Assembly: GCA_964447155.1 (NCBI GenBank) | Contig: CAYURM010000030.1 | Coordinates: 1 to 47,056 of the forward strand | Source: SMBSF63 sp034003545 | Lineage (GTDB): Bacteria; Chloroflexota; Anaerolineae; Anaerolineales; Anaerolineaceae | Length of the DNA: 47,056 nt | Reading direction: 5' to 3' | Shown here: positions 11,095-19,404 of the stretch, in pieces | Numbering within the stretch: position 1 is the first letter of the stretch | Layout of the letters: the number at the start of each line of letters is the position of its first letter | Made by a program: the position numbers and the translations under genes | Notes under the pieces: generated by a model | Seen by the model: the letters and a program-made list of their open reading frames with translations, nothing else | Database searches by the model: none | Told to the model about the DNA's origin: nothing

Positions 11095-12798
11095 TTACCG
11101 CTGATTTTCCTCTCCAGAAGACGAATTTCTGTCTTCCTCTCCACCCTGCCCTTCTTCACCGGGATCACTTTGATGCATGATATGGTGATAGGCTTCAATC
11201 CAGTCTGCCAGACGCGCCTGATCATCCAGAATTTCTGCCTGCCTGCGGCTGTAGTCCCGTTTGGCAAGCCGATTGAAGATCTCCTGCTGGACTTCAGATG
11301 GATTAAAAACATGGTCAAATGTCAAATCCGTTTCGCCCACGCGAATGGTCACCGTACCATAATTCAGGATCAACCCCAGCAAACCCAGACGGGCATATTC
11401 AATACTCTGCACATTCCGCACCGGCGCCGCGCGTTTTTCTTCACGTCCCAGCGGTTTCTTGTTCACATCGACCAGATTATCATCTGACACAATGTAGGCA
11501 TCATTCCGCCAATCCAGGTATTCATACAACCACCATAAACTGATAAAAAACCCAGACACCAGGCCAAACATCAGCATGGTAATCGGATTGAGCCCACCCA
11601 GTTTGCCCAAAAATGCCAGAGTAACAAGCACCAAAACCGCAGTAAATAAGAGGCCGGGCAGCCAGGCTCTTTGCAGCAGCCGCACCCAGTGGGTGCGATA
11701 AATGATCATCCCGCCGACTTCGCGGCGCAGCTTAAAAAGATTGGCAAAAAAGCTTTGCAGCTTTCCGGGCTGGATAAGCGTCTTGATTGGCAGTTCTTCT
11801 TCCACCGGTGTTTCATCGGCTTCCATGCCCAACCTTTCGCGGATGATCGCCTCCACCTGGGTAAGCTTTTCAGCGCGCACATAGCCCGCCTTGGCCCGGA
11901 ACCACTCCCCTTCCAGCAGGGCCATCACCAGTTCAGGTTGGGGAATGTCCGGCAGGACGATCGTACCGGTGAACGTACGCACGACCACATCGCCAAAACC
12001 GAGGATGCGGCCAAGCTGTGAGGTGTCCGTACTGACCGATAGAATGGCATCCAGCGGGGCTTCTTGCCGGCTGTCATAGATTAAAATCACTTTTTCCTGG
12101 TACACCAGCCGCCTGTCCGTGATGATCGAGTAGTCATTTCCCCATTCCAGGAAATTGAAAATTCCCCAGCCTACATAAAAAACTGCCGCCAGACCAATCA
12201 CCAGGAACGGAAGATTGCCGCCCATCCCGGTTGCAAACATCGCCAGAACTACCAGCAACACCACCACGCCGGTCACCGCCATCGGCACAAAACGCAGCAG
12301 CAAAAATGCCGGATGGCGCCGTGCCAGATAATATACCGCCTCATCCGCTTCCCGCCATGCAAGGGGGACCTGCAGCATGGCATGATAACTATCATAGAGG
12401 AGATCCAATCCCCCTTCCAGCAAGAGAATTTCTTCTTCAAGTTCAGCCAGGTCAGTCTTGCCGATTTTCAACAGCACCACACCGGTGATTGTTTTTCCCG
12501 AAGTGGAATAAAAGCCATCCTCATCCAGCATATCAATTCCGAGAATGTCACCCGTTTTCAAAATCGCTAACAGCTCTTCCCGCTCCTCCTCCTCGTTGTA
12601 GCGTGTCAGGCTGACTCTGCCCCGAAGGATGATGAAAAAAAAGTCGGCAGCTTCATCTTCCTTAAAGATAAACAGGTTTTTCTCCAGCGAAACCGTCTCC
12701 AGGTGCTCAACGACAGACGCCAGCTGGTCATCTTTCAGCAAACGAAAAGGAAAAATGGATTTCAATACTTCGTTGATCTGCTCTTGTTCAGAAGGCAT
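11095..12798 (-). CDS. Cyclic-nucleotide-binding-domain membrane protein with two PH-like modules
   Basis: 567 residues. Residues about 15-130 form a cNMP-binding (CRP/PKA regulatory) fold, with LLKDDQLASVVEHLE at the start and FFFIILRGRVSLTR in the beta-barrel. Two copies of the same module follow: a pair of membrane segments (about 160-215 and 375-430), then a bacterial PH-like domain beginning after FLEWGNDYSIITDRRLVYQ in copy 1 and YLDWRNDAYIVSDDNLVDV in copy 2. The C-terminus is hydrophilic and Glu/Ser-rich. Likely an inner-membrane sensor or scaffold; function and ligand are unknown. The gene seems to lead the def-recF-ppgK unit and has a -10 box 6 nt before its ATG. Confidence 0.8.
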   Translation of the reverse strand: MPSEQEQINEVLKSIFPFRLLKDDQLASVVEHLETVSLEKNLFIFKEDEAADFFFIILRGRVSLTRYNEEEEREELLAILKTGDILGIDMLDEDGFYSTSGKTITGVVLLKIGKTDLAELEEEILLLEGGLDLLYDSYHAMLQVPLAWREADEAVYYLARRHPAFLLLRFVPMAVTGVVVLLVVLAMFATGMGGNLPFLVIGLAAVFYVGWGIFNFLEWGNDYSIITDRRLVYQEKVILIYDSRQEAPLDAILSVSTDTSQLGRILGFGDVVVRTFTGTIVLPDIPQPELVMALLEGEWFRAKAGYVRAEKLTQVEAIIRERLGMEADETPVEEELPIKTLIQPGKLQSFFANLFKLRREVGGMIIYRTHWVRLLQRAWLPGLLFTAVLVLVTLAFLGKLGGLNPITMLMFGLVSGFFISLWWLYEYLDWRNDAYIVSDDNLVDVNKKPLGREEKRAAPVRNVQSIEYARLGLLGLILNYGTVTIRVGETDLTFDHVFNPSEVQQEIFNRLAKRDYSRRQAEILDDQARLADWIEAYHHIMHQSDPGEEGQGGEEDRNSSSGEENQR

Positions 12799-12804
12799 AA
12801 GTTA

Positions 12805-12810
12805 AGTATA
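12805..12810 (-). promoter_or_regulatory. -10 box, likely leaderless start of the cNMP/PH gene
   Basis: TATACT on the minus strand ends 6 nt before the ATG at 12798. This spacing puts the transcription start at or next to the start codon. There is no Shine-Dalgarno sequence. The -35 region is not convincing. Confidence 0.55.
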
Positions 12811-13080
12811 TCCCAAACGAATTGTCTATGCATACCATCAATATCATACCCATTGCAAGAAATATGCTAACCTCAAACTCTCGCCACGGCTATACGCAAT
12901 TCATGGCACAGGCATAACCGGCGGGGTTTGCAGACTTCGTACACATTCGTTAACATTCAATGCTCAGGCACTCCCGTAGTGGAAAAACATGCGCCAACAA
13001 AGCATTGCCCATTGTGTTTCATTACGAAGAATTTCTAAATCTTTCACTGCTGCAGGATCAGCAAGCGCTCCTCATAAAAG
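12811..13080. other. Intergenic stretch without a recognisable gene
   Basis: About 270 bp between the upstream end of the cNMP/PH gene and the clpC terminator. It is AT-rich near 12830-12890 and may hold an undetected -35 region. No RNA gene, repeat copy or convincing reading frame was seen. Confidence 0.5.
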
Positions 13081-13106
13081 GAGCGGCAGGCTTTCGCCTG
13101 CCGCTC
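13081..13106 (-). terminator. Rho-independent terminator of clpC
   Basis: GAGCGGCAGGC and GCCTGCCGCTC form a perfect 11-bp stem with a TTTC/GAAA loop 25 bp after the clpC stop. On the minus strand it is followed by CTTTTATG, a short U-tract. Confidence 0.8.
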
Positions 13107-13130
13107 ATCACGAACCTGCATCACTGCGGA

Positions 13131-15620
13131 TTACTCAACCTCTACTTCTACACCCGCTTCCACATTGGCTTCAACATTCGATTCAACCTTGTTGAAAACC
13201 AGCCGGTCTTCGTCCTCATTCAAGTCAGCAAATATTTTGTCGCCGTTGCCAAACTTGCCAGACAGAATGTCCACCGAAAGCGGGCTTTCCAGGAATTTCT
13301 GCAATGCCCGGCGCAGGGGGCGCGCCCCAAAGTCTGAGTCATATCCCACGCGGGCCAGCCATTTACGCGCCGCCTCGCTCAATTCCACTTCCAGGCCATG
13401 CTCATGCAGGCGCTCACGCACCTCGCCCATTTGCAGGGCGACAATCTCGTCCATCTGCTCCAGATTAAGCGGCGAAAAGATGATGGTCTCATCCACGCGG
13501 TTGAGAAACTCGGGCCGGAATGTATCCTTGAGTGCCTTTTCAATCTTCTTGTTCGCTTCACGATCTTCTGCACTGGACTCACCAGCCTGAACAAAACCCA
13601 ACGTACCGCCTTTGCGCACAAACTCGGTGCCCAGGTTACTGGTCATGATCAATACCGTGTTGCGGAAATCCACCACCCGCCCCTGACCATCGGTCAGACG
13701 GCCATCATCCAGAATTTGCAGCAGCGAATTCCACACTTCAGGGTGGGCCTTCTCAATCTCATCAAACAGGATCACCCGATATGGACGACGGCGTACGGCT
13801 TCAGTAAGTTGTCCACCCTCTTCATACCCAACGTATCCAGGAGGCGCACCAAACATACGCGAAACCGCATGCTGTTCGCGATACTCACTCATATCAAGGC
13901 GCACCAGGGCGTCCTGGTCGCCAAACATAAACTCCGCCAAAGATTTCGCCAGCTCGGTCTTGCCTACACCGGATGGACCGATGAAAATAAATGAACCAAT
14001 CGGGCGGCTGGGGTCTTTCAGCCCGGAACGTGAGCGCCGGATAGCATCCGCAATCGCCTCAATGGCTTCTTCCTGCCCAATAATACTCTCATGCAGTTTA
14101 TCTTCCATCTTCAACAGGCGTTCGGCTTCTGTTTCCATCATCTGATTCATCGGAATGCCCGTCCATTGCGCCACTACCTGGGCAATATCATCCACGCCAA
14201 CCACTTCATCCAGCTTGTGCTCATCTTCCCATTCATCGCGCTTCTGGTTAAATTCCTCTTCCATTTTAGCGCGTTCGGTCTTCATCAGCGCAGCGCGTTC
14301 ATAATCCCGTTCCACACCGGCCTTTTCTTCTTCAGCCAGATAACGTTCAATCTCCGTCTTCATCTGCTTGAGGTCTTCCGGCAAGGAATACAAGGCGACG
14401 CGCAGCTTGGCTGCCGCCTCATCCATCAGATCAATGGCCTTGTCCGGCAGCCGCCGGTCGGTCACATACTGTGCTGATAGCCGTGCTGCCGAAACCAGCG
14501 CCTCGTCCGCAAACAGGACTTTATGGTGGGCCTCATACCGGTCGCGCAGCCCTTTCAACATTTCAATCGTATCTTCCACCGTCGGCTCTTCCACATATAC
14601 GGGAGCAAAACGCCGCTCCAGAGCTGCATCCTTTTCAATATGCTTGTGATACTCATCCAGGGTGGTCGCACCCACGCATTGCAGATCGCCGCGTGCCAAA
14701 GCGGGTTTGAGCATGTTGGACGCATCCAGCGCGCCCTGTGCCGCCCCGGCCCCAACCACCGTGTGCAATTCATCAATAAAGAGAATGATCTCCCCTTCAG
14801 ATTTCTCCACTTCTTCCAGCGCCGCCTTCAGCCGTTCCTCAAATTCACCACGGAAACGCGAACCGGCAATCATCGCCCCCAGGTCAAGGGAAACCACCCG
14901 GCGGCCCATCAAAATCTCGGGCACATCATTATTGGCAATCTTCTGTGCCAGACCCTCCAGAATGGCCGTTTTACCCACCCCGGCCTCACCAATCAACACC
15001 GGATTGTTCTTCTTGCGCCGCGAAAGCACCTGGATCACGCGCAGGATCTCTCCATCGCGCCCAATCACCGGGTCCAGCTTGCCTTCGCGCGCATGCTGGG
15101 TCAGGTCGCGGGAATATTTCGAAAGGGTCTTGTAACGTTTCTCTGCCTGCGGATCTGTCACCCGTTGGCCGCCGCGCAGATCCTGAATGGCATCAAATAC
15201 GCGGTCACGGGTCAACCCCACGCCTTCCAGCAATCGTGCCGATGGCGTATTGCGTTCAGCCAGAATGGCCAGGAACATATGCTCGGTTGAAATATATTCA
15301 TCGTTGAGCTTGCTGGCTTCCTGATTGGCAATATCCATCACCCGTTTTACCCGTGGGGTGATGAAAATCTGCCCGGCACCGCCGCCAAAAATGCTGGCTT
15401 TCGGGCTGGTTTTAAGAATATAATCCAGACGTTCTGCCAGCATTTCCGCATTCACATTCAACATTCCCAAAATCTGGGGAACGGCTCCCTGCGGCTGCTC
15501 AATCAATGCCAGCAAAAAATGCTCGGTATCAATCTGGTTATGTCCATATCGTTGTATAATCTCGGCAGCTCTCTGGGCTGCCTCCTGAGCACGCTCAGTA
15601 AATCGGTCAAAGCGCATCAT
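13131..15620 (-). CDS. clpC: ATP-dependent Clp protease ATP-binding subunit ClpC
   Basis: 829 residues, a Hsp100 unfoldase that feeds proteins to ClpP. It has two N-terminal Clp-N repeats (about 1-145), AAA-1 with Walker A GEAGVGKT and Walker B ILFIDELHT, a short middle domain with a UVR-like segment (VERDYERAALMKTERAKMEE), and AAA-2 with GPSGVGKTELAKSL and ILFDEIEKAHP. The short middle domain favours ClpC over ClpB. The tail is unusual: the last 18 or so residues are a low-complexity acidic run of V/E/N/A. ATG codons at 15620 and 15617 are both usable; AGGA lies upstream. It appears monocistronic, with an extended -10 promoter and its own terminator. No mcsA, mcsB or ctsR is nearby. Confidence 0.92.
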   Translation of the reverse strand: MMRFDRFTERAQEAAQRAAEIIQRYGHNQIDTEHFLLALIEQPQGAVPQILGMLNVNAEMLAERLDYILKTSPKASIFGGGAGQIFITPRVKRVMDIANQEASKLNDEYISTEHMFLAILAERNTPSARLLEGVGLTRDRVFDAIQDLRGGQRVTDPQAEKRYKTLSKYSRDLTQHAREGKLDPVIGRDGEILRVIQVLSRRKKNNPVLIGEAGVGKTAILEGLAQKIANNDVPEILMGRRVVSLDLGAMIAGSRFRGEFEERLKAALEEVEKSEGEIILFIDELHTVVGAGAAQGALDASNMLKPALARGDLQCVGATTLDEYHKHIEKDAALERRFAPVYVEEPTVEDTIEMLKGLRDRYEAHHKVLFADEALVSAARLSAQYVTDRRLPDKAIDLMDEAAAKLRVALYSLPEDLKQMKTEIERYLAEEEKAGVERDYERAALMKTERAKMEEEFNQKRDEWEDEHKLDEVVGVDDIAQVVAQWTGIPMNQMMETEAERLLKMEDKLHESIIGQEEAIEAIADAIRRSRSGLKDPSRPIGSFIFIGPSGVGKTELAKSLAEFMFGDQDALVRLDMSEYREQHAVSRMFGAPPGYVGYEEGGQLTEAVRRRPYRVILFDEIEKAHPEVWNSLLQILDDGRLTDGQGRVVDFRNTVLIMTSNLGTEFVRKGGTLGFVQAGESSAEDREANKKIEKALKDTFRPEFLNRVDETIIFSPLNLEQMDEIVALQMGEVRERLHEHGLEVELSEAARKWLARVGYDSDFGARPLRRALQKFLESPLSVDILSGKFGNGDKIFADLNEDEDRLVFNKVESNVEANVEAGVEVEVE

Positions 15621-15639
15621 AAAGTTTATCCTGTCTAAT

Positions 15640-15655
15640 TTCAGTATTCACTGAA
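15640..15655. promoter_or_regulatory. Palindrome in the clpC leader
   Basis: TTCAGT-ATTC-ACTGAA is a perfect inverted repeat with 6-bp arms, between the clpC -10 box and its ATG. It is not the CIRCE (HrcA) element and does not match the CtsR heptad repeat as I know them. It could be a repressor site for a stress regulon; this is inference. Confidence 0.35.
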
Positions 15656-15692
15656 TAAATTTTTTATCGTAACGTCCATAGCATACAATGAA

Positions 15693-15701
15693 ATTATAGC
15701 A
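15693..15701 (-). promoter_or_regulatory. Extended -10 promoter of clpC
   Basis: On the minus strand TGCTATAAT is a consensus extended -10 element (TGn-TATAAT) about 70 nt before the clpC ATG. No good -35 hexamer is present, as is usual for extended -10 promoters. Confidence 0.6.
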
Positions 15702-15771
15702 TCCGACTTGCTAAAAATACGCCTATCCATATAAGAAACATATCAGAGTTCCAGCAATTTTCATGCCATAA

Positions 15772-15801
15772 AAACACCCCGCGTACAATCGCGGGGTGTT
15801 T
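15772..15801 (-). terminator. Terminator after the mutarotase-like gene
   Basis: AAACACCCCGCG and CGCGGGGTGTTT pair perfectly over 12 bp around a 6-nt loop. It starts 4 bp beyond the stop of the gene ending at 15806 and probably ends the nifS/sorC-side unit. Confidence 0.8.
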
Positions 15802-15805
15802 CACT

Positions 15806-16702
15806 TCAGGAAATATGGGGCAGCACTTGCTTCACCACATCGGCATCATTCTCAATCTCTCCGATGCCCTTCACCAGCAGCCAGCGCTCAACATGCTCCG
15901 CACTTTCTCCAGGAGCAATCTCTTTCAACGGGCCAAGAGTCTCCAACTCAAGAATTGCATCGTCCGTATACGTTTCCACATTAACGCCCATATCCGGATA
16001 ATGGCATCTTGCCATCGGGGCGATAAATTTGACCAGTAAATGCCCCTTGCGGGCATAGGCCAGCCAGCCATCTGTGTTAGTGAATCCCGCCTTCTGCGGC
16101 GCAGCAGCCTGGGGGTCCTGCCGCAGCAAAACGTACTGCGTTCCCCACGTCCAGCGTGGATCGCTCATGTTCGTATACGCCCACAGGGACATGCGGCTGG
16201 TGGGCAGCAGATTCTCACTGTGAAGACCGCGCGGTGGCAGCGGAAAAATCCCCACGCCGCCATTTGCCATTTGCGACAGGCCCCACAGGGCAAGCCGCAC
16301 CGGCCACAAACCGCGATTGTACATGCGGTGAACAACCGTGACCTCATTTTTGTCAGCAGCCAGGGTAATATCCATTTCTTTTTGAATATTTGTGAGGGCC
16401 TCCACCGACTGTGTCAAGCGCACGCCGCCAGACATTTCTGTAACCGCCACCGGATCATTATCCGGCAAATACGTGCGTACCGGATCCTCTGGCGCATGCC
16501 ATAAACGATGGCCGCCATAGGTGCGATGAAAACAATCCCCTGATTTTCCCAGATCATCCGGAAATTCCACAAATTCGTTTTCTTCGCCGATAAATCCAAA
16601 GCGCATAATCCGCAGCCCGATTTCAGTCGGTGCAATTAACTCCACTTCATCATTCGACAAGCGTACACAATTCTGCCAACCTTGATAAGTGACTCTTTCC
16701 AT
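15806..16702 (-). CDS. Galactose-mutarotase-like (DUF4380-type) protein
   Basis: 298 residues. The pattern of an N-terminal antiparallel beta segment, the DCFHRTYGGHRLWHAPEDP block (about 57-75), KNEVTVVHRMYNRGLWPV and the ILELETLGPL strand is typical of DUF4380 proteins, which have an aldose-epimerase-like supersandwich fold. The DUF assignment is from memory of the pattern. It may act on the sugar handled by the neighbouring PTS genes, but no catalytic residue can be assigned. The ATG at 16702 has GGAGAGG upstream. It follows the SorC-family gene by 114 bp on the same strand and is followed by a terminator. Confidence 0.7.
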   Translation of the reverse strand: MERVTYQGWQNCVRLSNDEVELIAPTEIGLRIMRFGFIGEENEFVEFPDDLGKSGDCFHRTYGGHRLWHAPEDPVRTYLPDNDPVAVTEMSGGVRLTQSVEALTNIQKEMDITLAADKNEVTVVHRMYNRGLWPVRLALWGLSQMANGGVGIFPLPPRGLHSENLLPTSRMSLWAYTNMSDPRWTWGTQYVLLRQDPQAAAPQKAGFTNTDGWLAYARKGHLLVKFIAPMARCHYPDMGVNVETYTDDAILELETLGPLKEIAPGESAEHVERWLLVKGIGEIENDADVVKQVLPHIS

Positions 16703-16816
16703 AATGCCCTCTCCAAATAATAAAAATGCCAGATTTTTATTATTATAGACTGGAAATCCACTTAACGAGCAAAACCGCTCCCTAATACCGTATGTTTTAT
16801 AATTTTTTTGGAAAAA

Positions 16817-17791
16817 CTACCCCGCCTCAGCAAGCACCTGCCTGGCGGTCATCGTATCCGTTACCAGATGAGTAATATACCCCCCGCGCAATGCACCCAG
16901 GATCGGTTTGACCTTTGCCGAGCCGCCGGCGACCCCCACCCTCACAGGAATCTTTATTAAATCATCAACACCGATTGTCACCGAGCGCTTTGAAAAATCC
17001 TTACCCACAATTTCACCATTCACGTCGAAATGCAGCCCGCAGATCCCACCCACTGCCCCGGATTCAATCAATTCATCCAGCTCGGTTTTTGACATATCAC
17101 CAGCCAAATAAAAACTGGCATAATCAGGATGCGGGCTGCCCAAACCCAGCAGCGCCACATCACACTGGCGGGCCATGCGCAGGGTTTCACTGATGCTGTT
17201 GTTTTCCATCAATGCCCGCACTGTTTCCAGACTGTTCAGGAAAAATGGGGCATTCATGAAATACCCTTCCCCGCCCAGGAATTTTGAAGACCGGCGCACC
17301 ATCTCATACCCATTATATGCCCTGATTCTTGATCCCAATGCGCCCACCAATTGTACAATATTAATCCCCAAATCCCGCATTTCCTCAATACACTGCAAGG
17401 CATCAATGGTTGCACTGACGCTGGTTCCCCAAACCACCCCCATTAACAACCCTGGTTCCAGTACCTCAGACAATGAATTTGCCGCCAAATCTCCCAGCCG
17501 ATTCAGAAAACGGGGGTCATGGTGTGAAAGTTGCAAAAGGACATGCGCGTCTTTCAATCCAAATTTTTCCAGCAACGCATTCTCCATTTCCCCATCCCGG
17601 GAAACAGGACGATAGACATGGATTTCTACCAGGCCTTTTGCGCGTGCCTCGCTCAACATTCTGGATACCATTGACCGCGTGACGCCGACAATCCGCGCGA
17701 CTTCAGACTGGTTCATCCCTTCCAGGTAGTACAGCTCTCCCACAAAGGCCAGAAGATCTTCTCTTTTACCAGATAATTTCACATTTTCCAT
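16817..17791 (-). CDS. SorC-family sugar-responsive transcriptional regulator
   Basis: 324 residues. An N-terminal helix-turn-helix (LEGMNQSEVARIVGVTRSMV and the following recognition helix, about residues 22-50) precedes the SorC/DeoR-type sugar-phosphate-binding domain, seen in GVVWGTSVSATIDAL, NIVQLVGALGS and the late GGSAKVKPILGALRGGYI. Such regulators bind a phosphorylated sugar and control the adjacent catabolic operon. The ATG at 17791 is preferred; a TTG at 17803 is possible. It lies 38 bp after the cysteine desulfurase gene. The most likely targets are the PTS operon promoter at about 24.68 kb and its own unit, which is inference from position. Confidence 0.87.
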   Translation of the reverse strand: MENVKLSGKREDLLAFVGELYYLEGMNQSEVARIVGVTRSMVSRMLSEARAKGLVEIHVYRPVSRDGEMENALLEKFGLKDAHVLLQLSHHDPRFLNRLGDLAANSLSEVLEPGLLMGVVWGTSVSATIDALQCIEEMRDLGINIVQLVGALGSRIRAYNGYEMVRRSSKFLGGEGYFMNAPFFLNSLETVRALMENNSISETLRMARQCDVALLGLGSPHPDYASFYLAGDMSKTELDELIESGAVGGICGLHFDVNGEIVGKDFSKRSVTIGVDDLIKIPVRVGVAGGSAKVKPILGALRGGYITHLVTDTMTARQVLAEAG

Positions 17792-17830
17792 ATGGTCTCT
17801 CAATGCTGGCAGAATTTTACCTTGAAGATT

Positions 17831-18991
17831 TTACTGTATTTTGCGGCACTGTTCAACAATTTCAGGAAGAACATCCAACAATCTGTCAATATCTGCTGGC
17901 TGCGTCGGATATCCGAAAGAAACCCGAATGGTTGCATCTGCCAGCGCCGGGGTTAATCCCATAGCCAGCAAAACATGAGAAGGCAGTGTGTCGCTCGCAT
18001 TACATGCAGAACCCATTGAAACGGCCAGCCCATACTTGTTCAAAAGAAAGAGCATCATCTCGCCATCTGAACCGGGAAATGTCAATGACACAACGTGCGG
18101 GCTGGTTTGTTCCACCGGCCCATTCACCTGAACATCCGGCACCTGCCCAAGCAGACCATTCAAAAGACAGGATTTTAATCCAGATAACCGCTTAAACTCA
18201 TTCCCCACCTTCACTCCTGTCACAGCCGCTGCTGCCCCCAGGCCAATAATTCCGGGCACATTTTCCGTTCCTGCCCGGCGCGTCCCTTCTTGCGGGCCGC
18301 CTGAAAACATCGGGGGGATAATCGTACCTTCCCGGATATACAGTGCGCCGCTTCCTTTAGGCCCATAAATTTTATGTGCAGACAAGGATAGAAAATCCAC
18401 GCCGAGATGATTTACAGAAACGGGCAGCAAACCCAATGCCTGAACAGCATCCGTATGAAAAAGGATGCCATGCCTCCTGGCGATTGCGCCAACTTCCTTG
18501 ATCGGCTGAATGGTTCCTGTCTCATTATTGACCATCATCAGAGATATCAATCTGGTATTGTCTTGAATGGCGCTGGCAGCGTCTTGTGGATCGATCACAC
18601 CATCCGTGTTCACCGGCAGATATGTCACCTGCCAGCCATTTTTCTCCAGCCATTGGGCAGTGTGCAAAACAGCATGATGTTCAATGCTGCTGGTGATCAA
18701 ATGCCCTTTTTCCTGCTCATACACAGCACCAATACCGAGTAACACATAATTATCCGCTTCAGTTGCCCCGCTGGTAAAAACAATTTCCTGTGCGTTGGCG
18801 CCAATTCTTTGCGCTACCTGCGACCTGGCATTTTCAACTGCTGCCTTTGCTGCCCGCCCAAAAGAATGCAAACTGGATGGGTTCCCAAACTCGTCCTCCA
18901 GTGCAGGCAGCATTGCAGTCCGCACTTCCGGCGAGATGGGCGTTGTTGCACAATAATCCAGATACACAGGCTGTATTCCTTCGTTTCCCAT
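17831..18991 (-). CDS. Cysteine desulfurase, NifS/IscS family
   Basis: 386 residues, a PLP-dependent class V aminotransferase-fold enzyme that takes sulfur from cysteine to give a persulfide. Seen are the N-terminal VYLDYCATTPISPEV, the ITSSIEHHAVL segment, the PLP lysine in FLSLSAHKIYGPKGSGAL, and the catalytic-cysteine loop MGSACNASDTLPSHV. The ATG overlaps the stop of the upstream IIB-like gene as TGATG, with GGAGAG upstream, so the two are coupled. No iscU, iscR, mnmA or other sulfur acceptor is adjacent. Its place between a PTS-IIB-like gene and a sugar regulator is odd for a housekeeping IscS; a dedicated role is possible. Confidence 0.88.
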   Translation of the reverse strand: MGNEGIQPVYLDYCATTPISPEVRTAMLPALEDEFGNPSSLHSFGRAAKAAVENARSQVAQRIGANAQEIVFTSGATEADNYVLLGIGAVYEQEKGHLITSSIEHHAVLHTAQWLEKNGWQVTYLPVNTDGVIDPQDAASAIQDNTRLISLMMVNNETGTIQPIKEVGAIARRHGILFHTDAVQALGLLPVSVNHLGVDFLSLSAHKIYGPKGSGALYIREGTIIPPMFSGGPQEGTRRAGTENVPGIIGLGAAAAVTGVKVGNEFKRLSGLKSCLLNGLLGQVPDVQVNGPVEQTSPHVVSLTFPGSDGEMMLFLLNKYGLAVSMGSACNASDTLPSHVLLAMGLTPALADATIRVSFGYPTQPADIDRLLDVLPEIVEQCRKIQ

Positions 18992-19305
18992 CAAACACAA
19001 CTCTCCACTTCACAGCGTGTTTTTATCGTCGTGAAAATAACCTCCCACGTTTTGGGATCATCCAGGTCTGCCAGCAGCGGTTTGATATAAAGGATCGGGC
19101 ATTCCCCTTCATCTTCCGAAAATGCGGGCAAAAGCTGCAAAATCAAATCCACAGCCGGAGGCATACTCATCGTCTCCCAAATACTCTGCGTAGAAACTTT
19201 GCAGTCGTATCCACAACGGGCCAAAACTTCCTGAATGTGGTCAGCAACCACAATCATCTTATTCCCGCAATTACCGCCCACCACGCGTACATGAAAACGT
19301 CTCAT
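18991..19305 (-). CDS. Small protein, divergent PTS IIB (Gat)-like
   Basis: 104 residues. The order of an N-terminal strand and loop (VRVVGGNCGNKMIVVADHI), a helix (QEVLARCGY), a DLILQLLPAF strand and an ILYIKPLLADLDDPKTW segment resembles the Rossmann-like fold of Gat-type IIB. The usual phosphorylation loop CGxGxxTS is reduced to Cys13-Gly-Asn-Lys, so it may be phosphorylated atypically or not at all. Identity is tentative. It is the first gene of the unit that includes the cysteine desulfurase and SorC-family genes, with TATACT ending 6 nt before its ATG, and is separated from gatC by a strong terminator. Confidence 0.55.
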   Translation of the reverse strand: MRRFHVRVVGGNCGNKMIVVADHIQEVLARCGYDCKVSTQSIWETMSMPPAVDLILQLLPAFSEDEGECPILYIKPLLADLDDPKTWEVIFTTIKTRCEVESCV

Positions 19306-19311
19306 AAGAAT

Positions 19312-19317
19312 AGTATA
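19312..19317 (-). promoter_or_regulatory. -10 box, likely leaderless start of the IIB-like/nifS/sorC unit
   Basis: TATACT on the minus strand ends 6 nt before the ATG at 19305, the same arrangement as at 12805-12810. No Shine-Dalgarno sequence is present. Confidence 0.55.
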
Positions 19318-19355
19318 CCTTCTTCATACTGTAAAATACTTACAAATCATGCGTA

Positions 19356-19387
19356 ATTCCCTGCCGCACGTCTGCGGCAGGGAATTT
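19356..19387 (-). terminator. Terminator of the PTS operon, after gatC
   Basis: AATTCCCTGCCGCA and TGCGGCAGGGAATT form a perfect 14-bp stem around a 4-nt loop, 17 bp after the gatC stop. The following U-tract is weak, so partial readthrough into the next unit is possible. Confidence 0.75.
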
Positions 19388-19404
19388 AGAGGATAGAACC
19401 TGGG

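Noticed and set aside
12960..13337. A plus-strand frame partly in the gap after clpC
   Set aside because: Most of it is antisense to clpC, and it crosses the clpC terminator stem; no start signal or domain.
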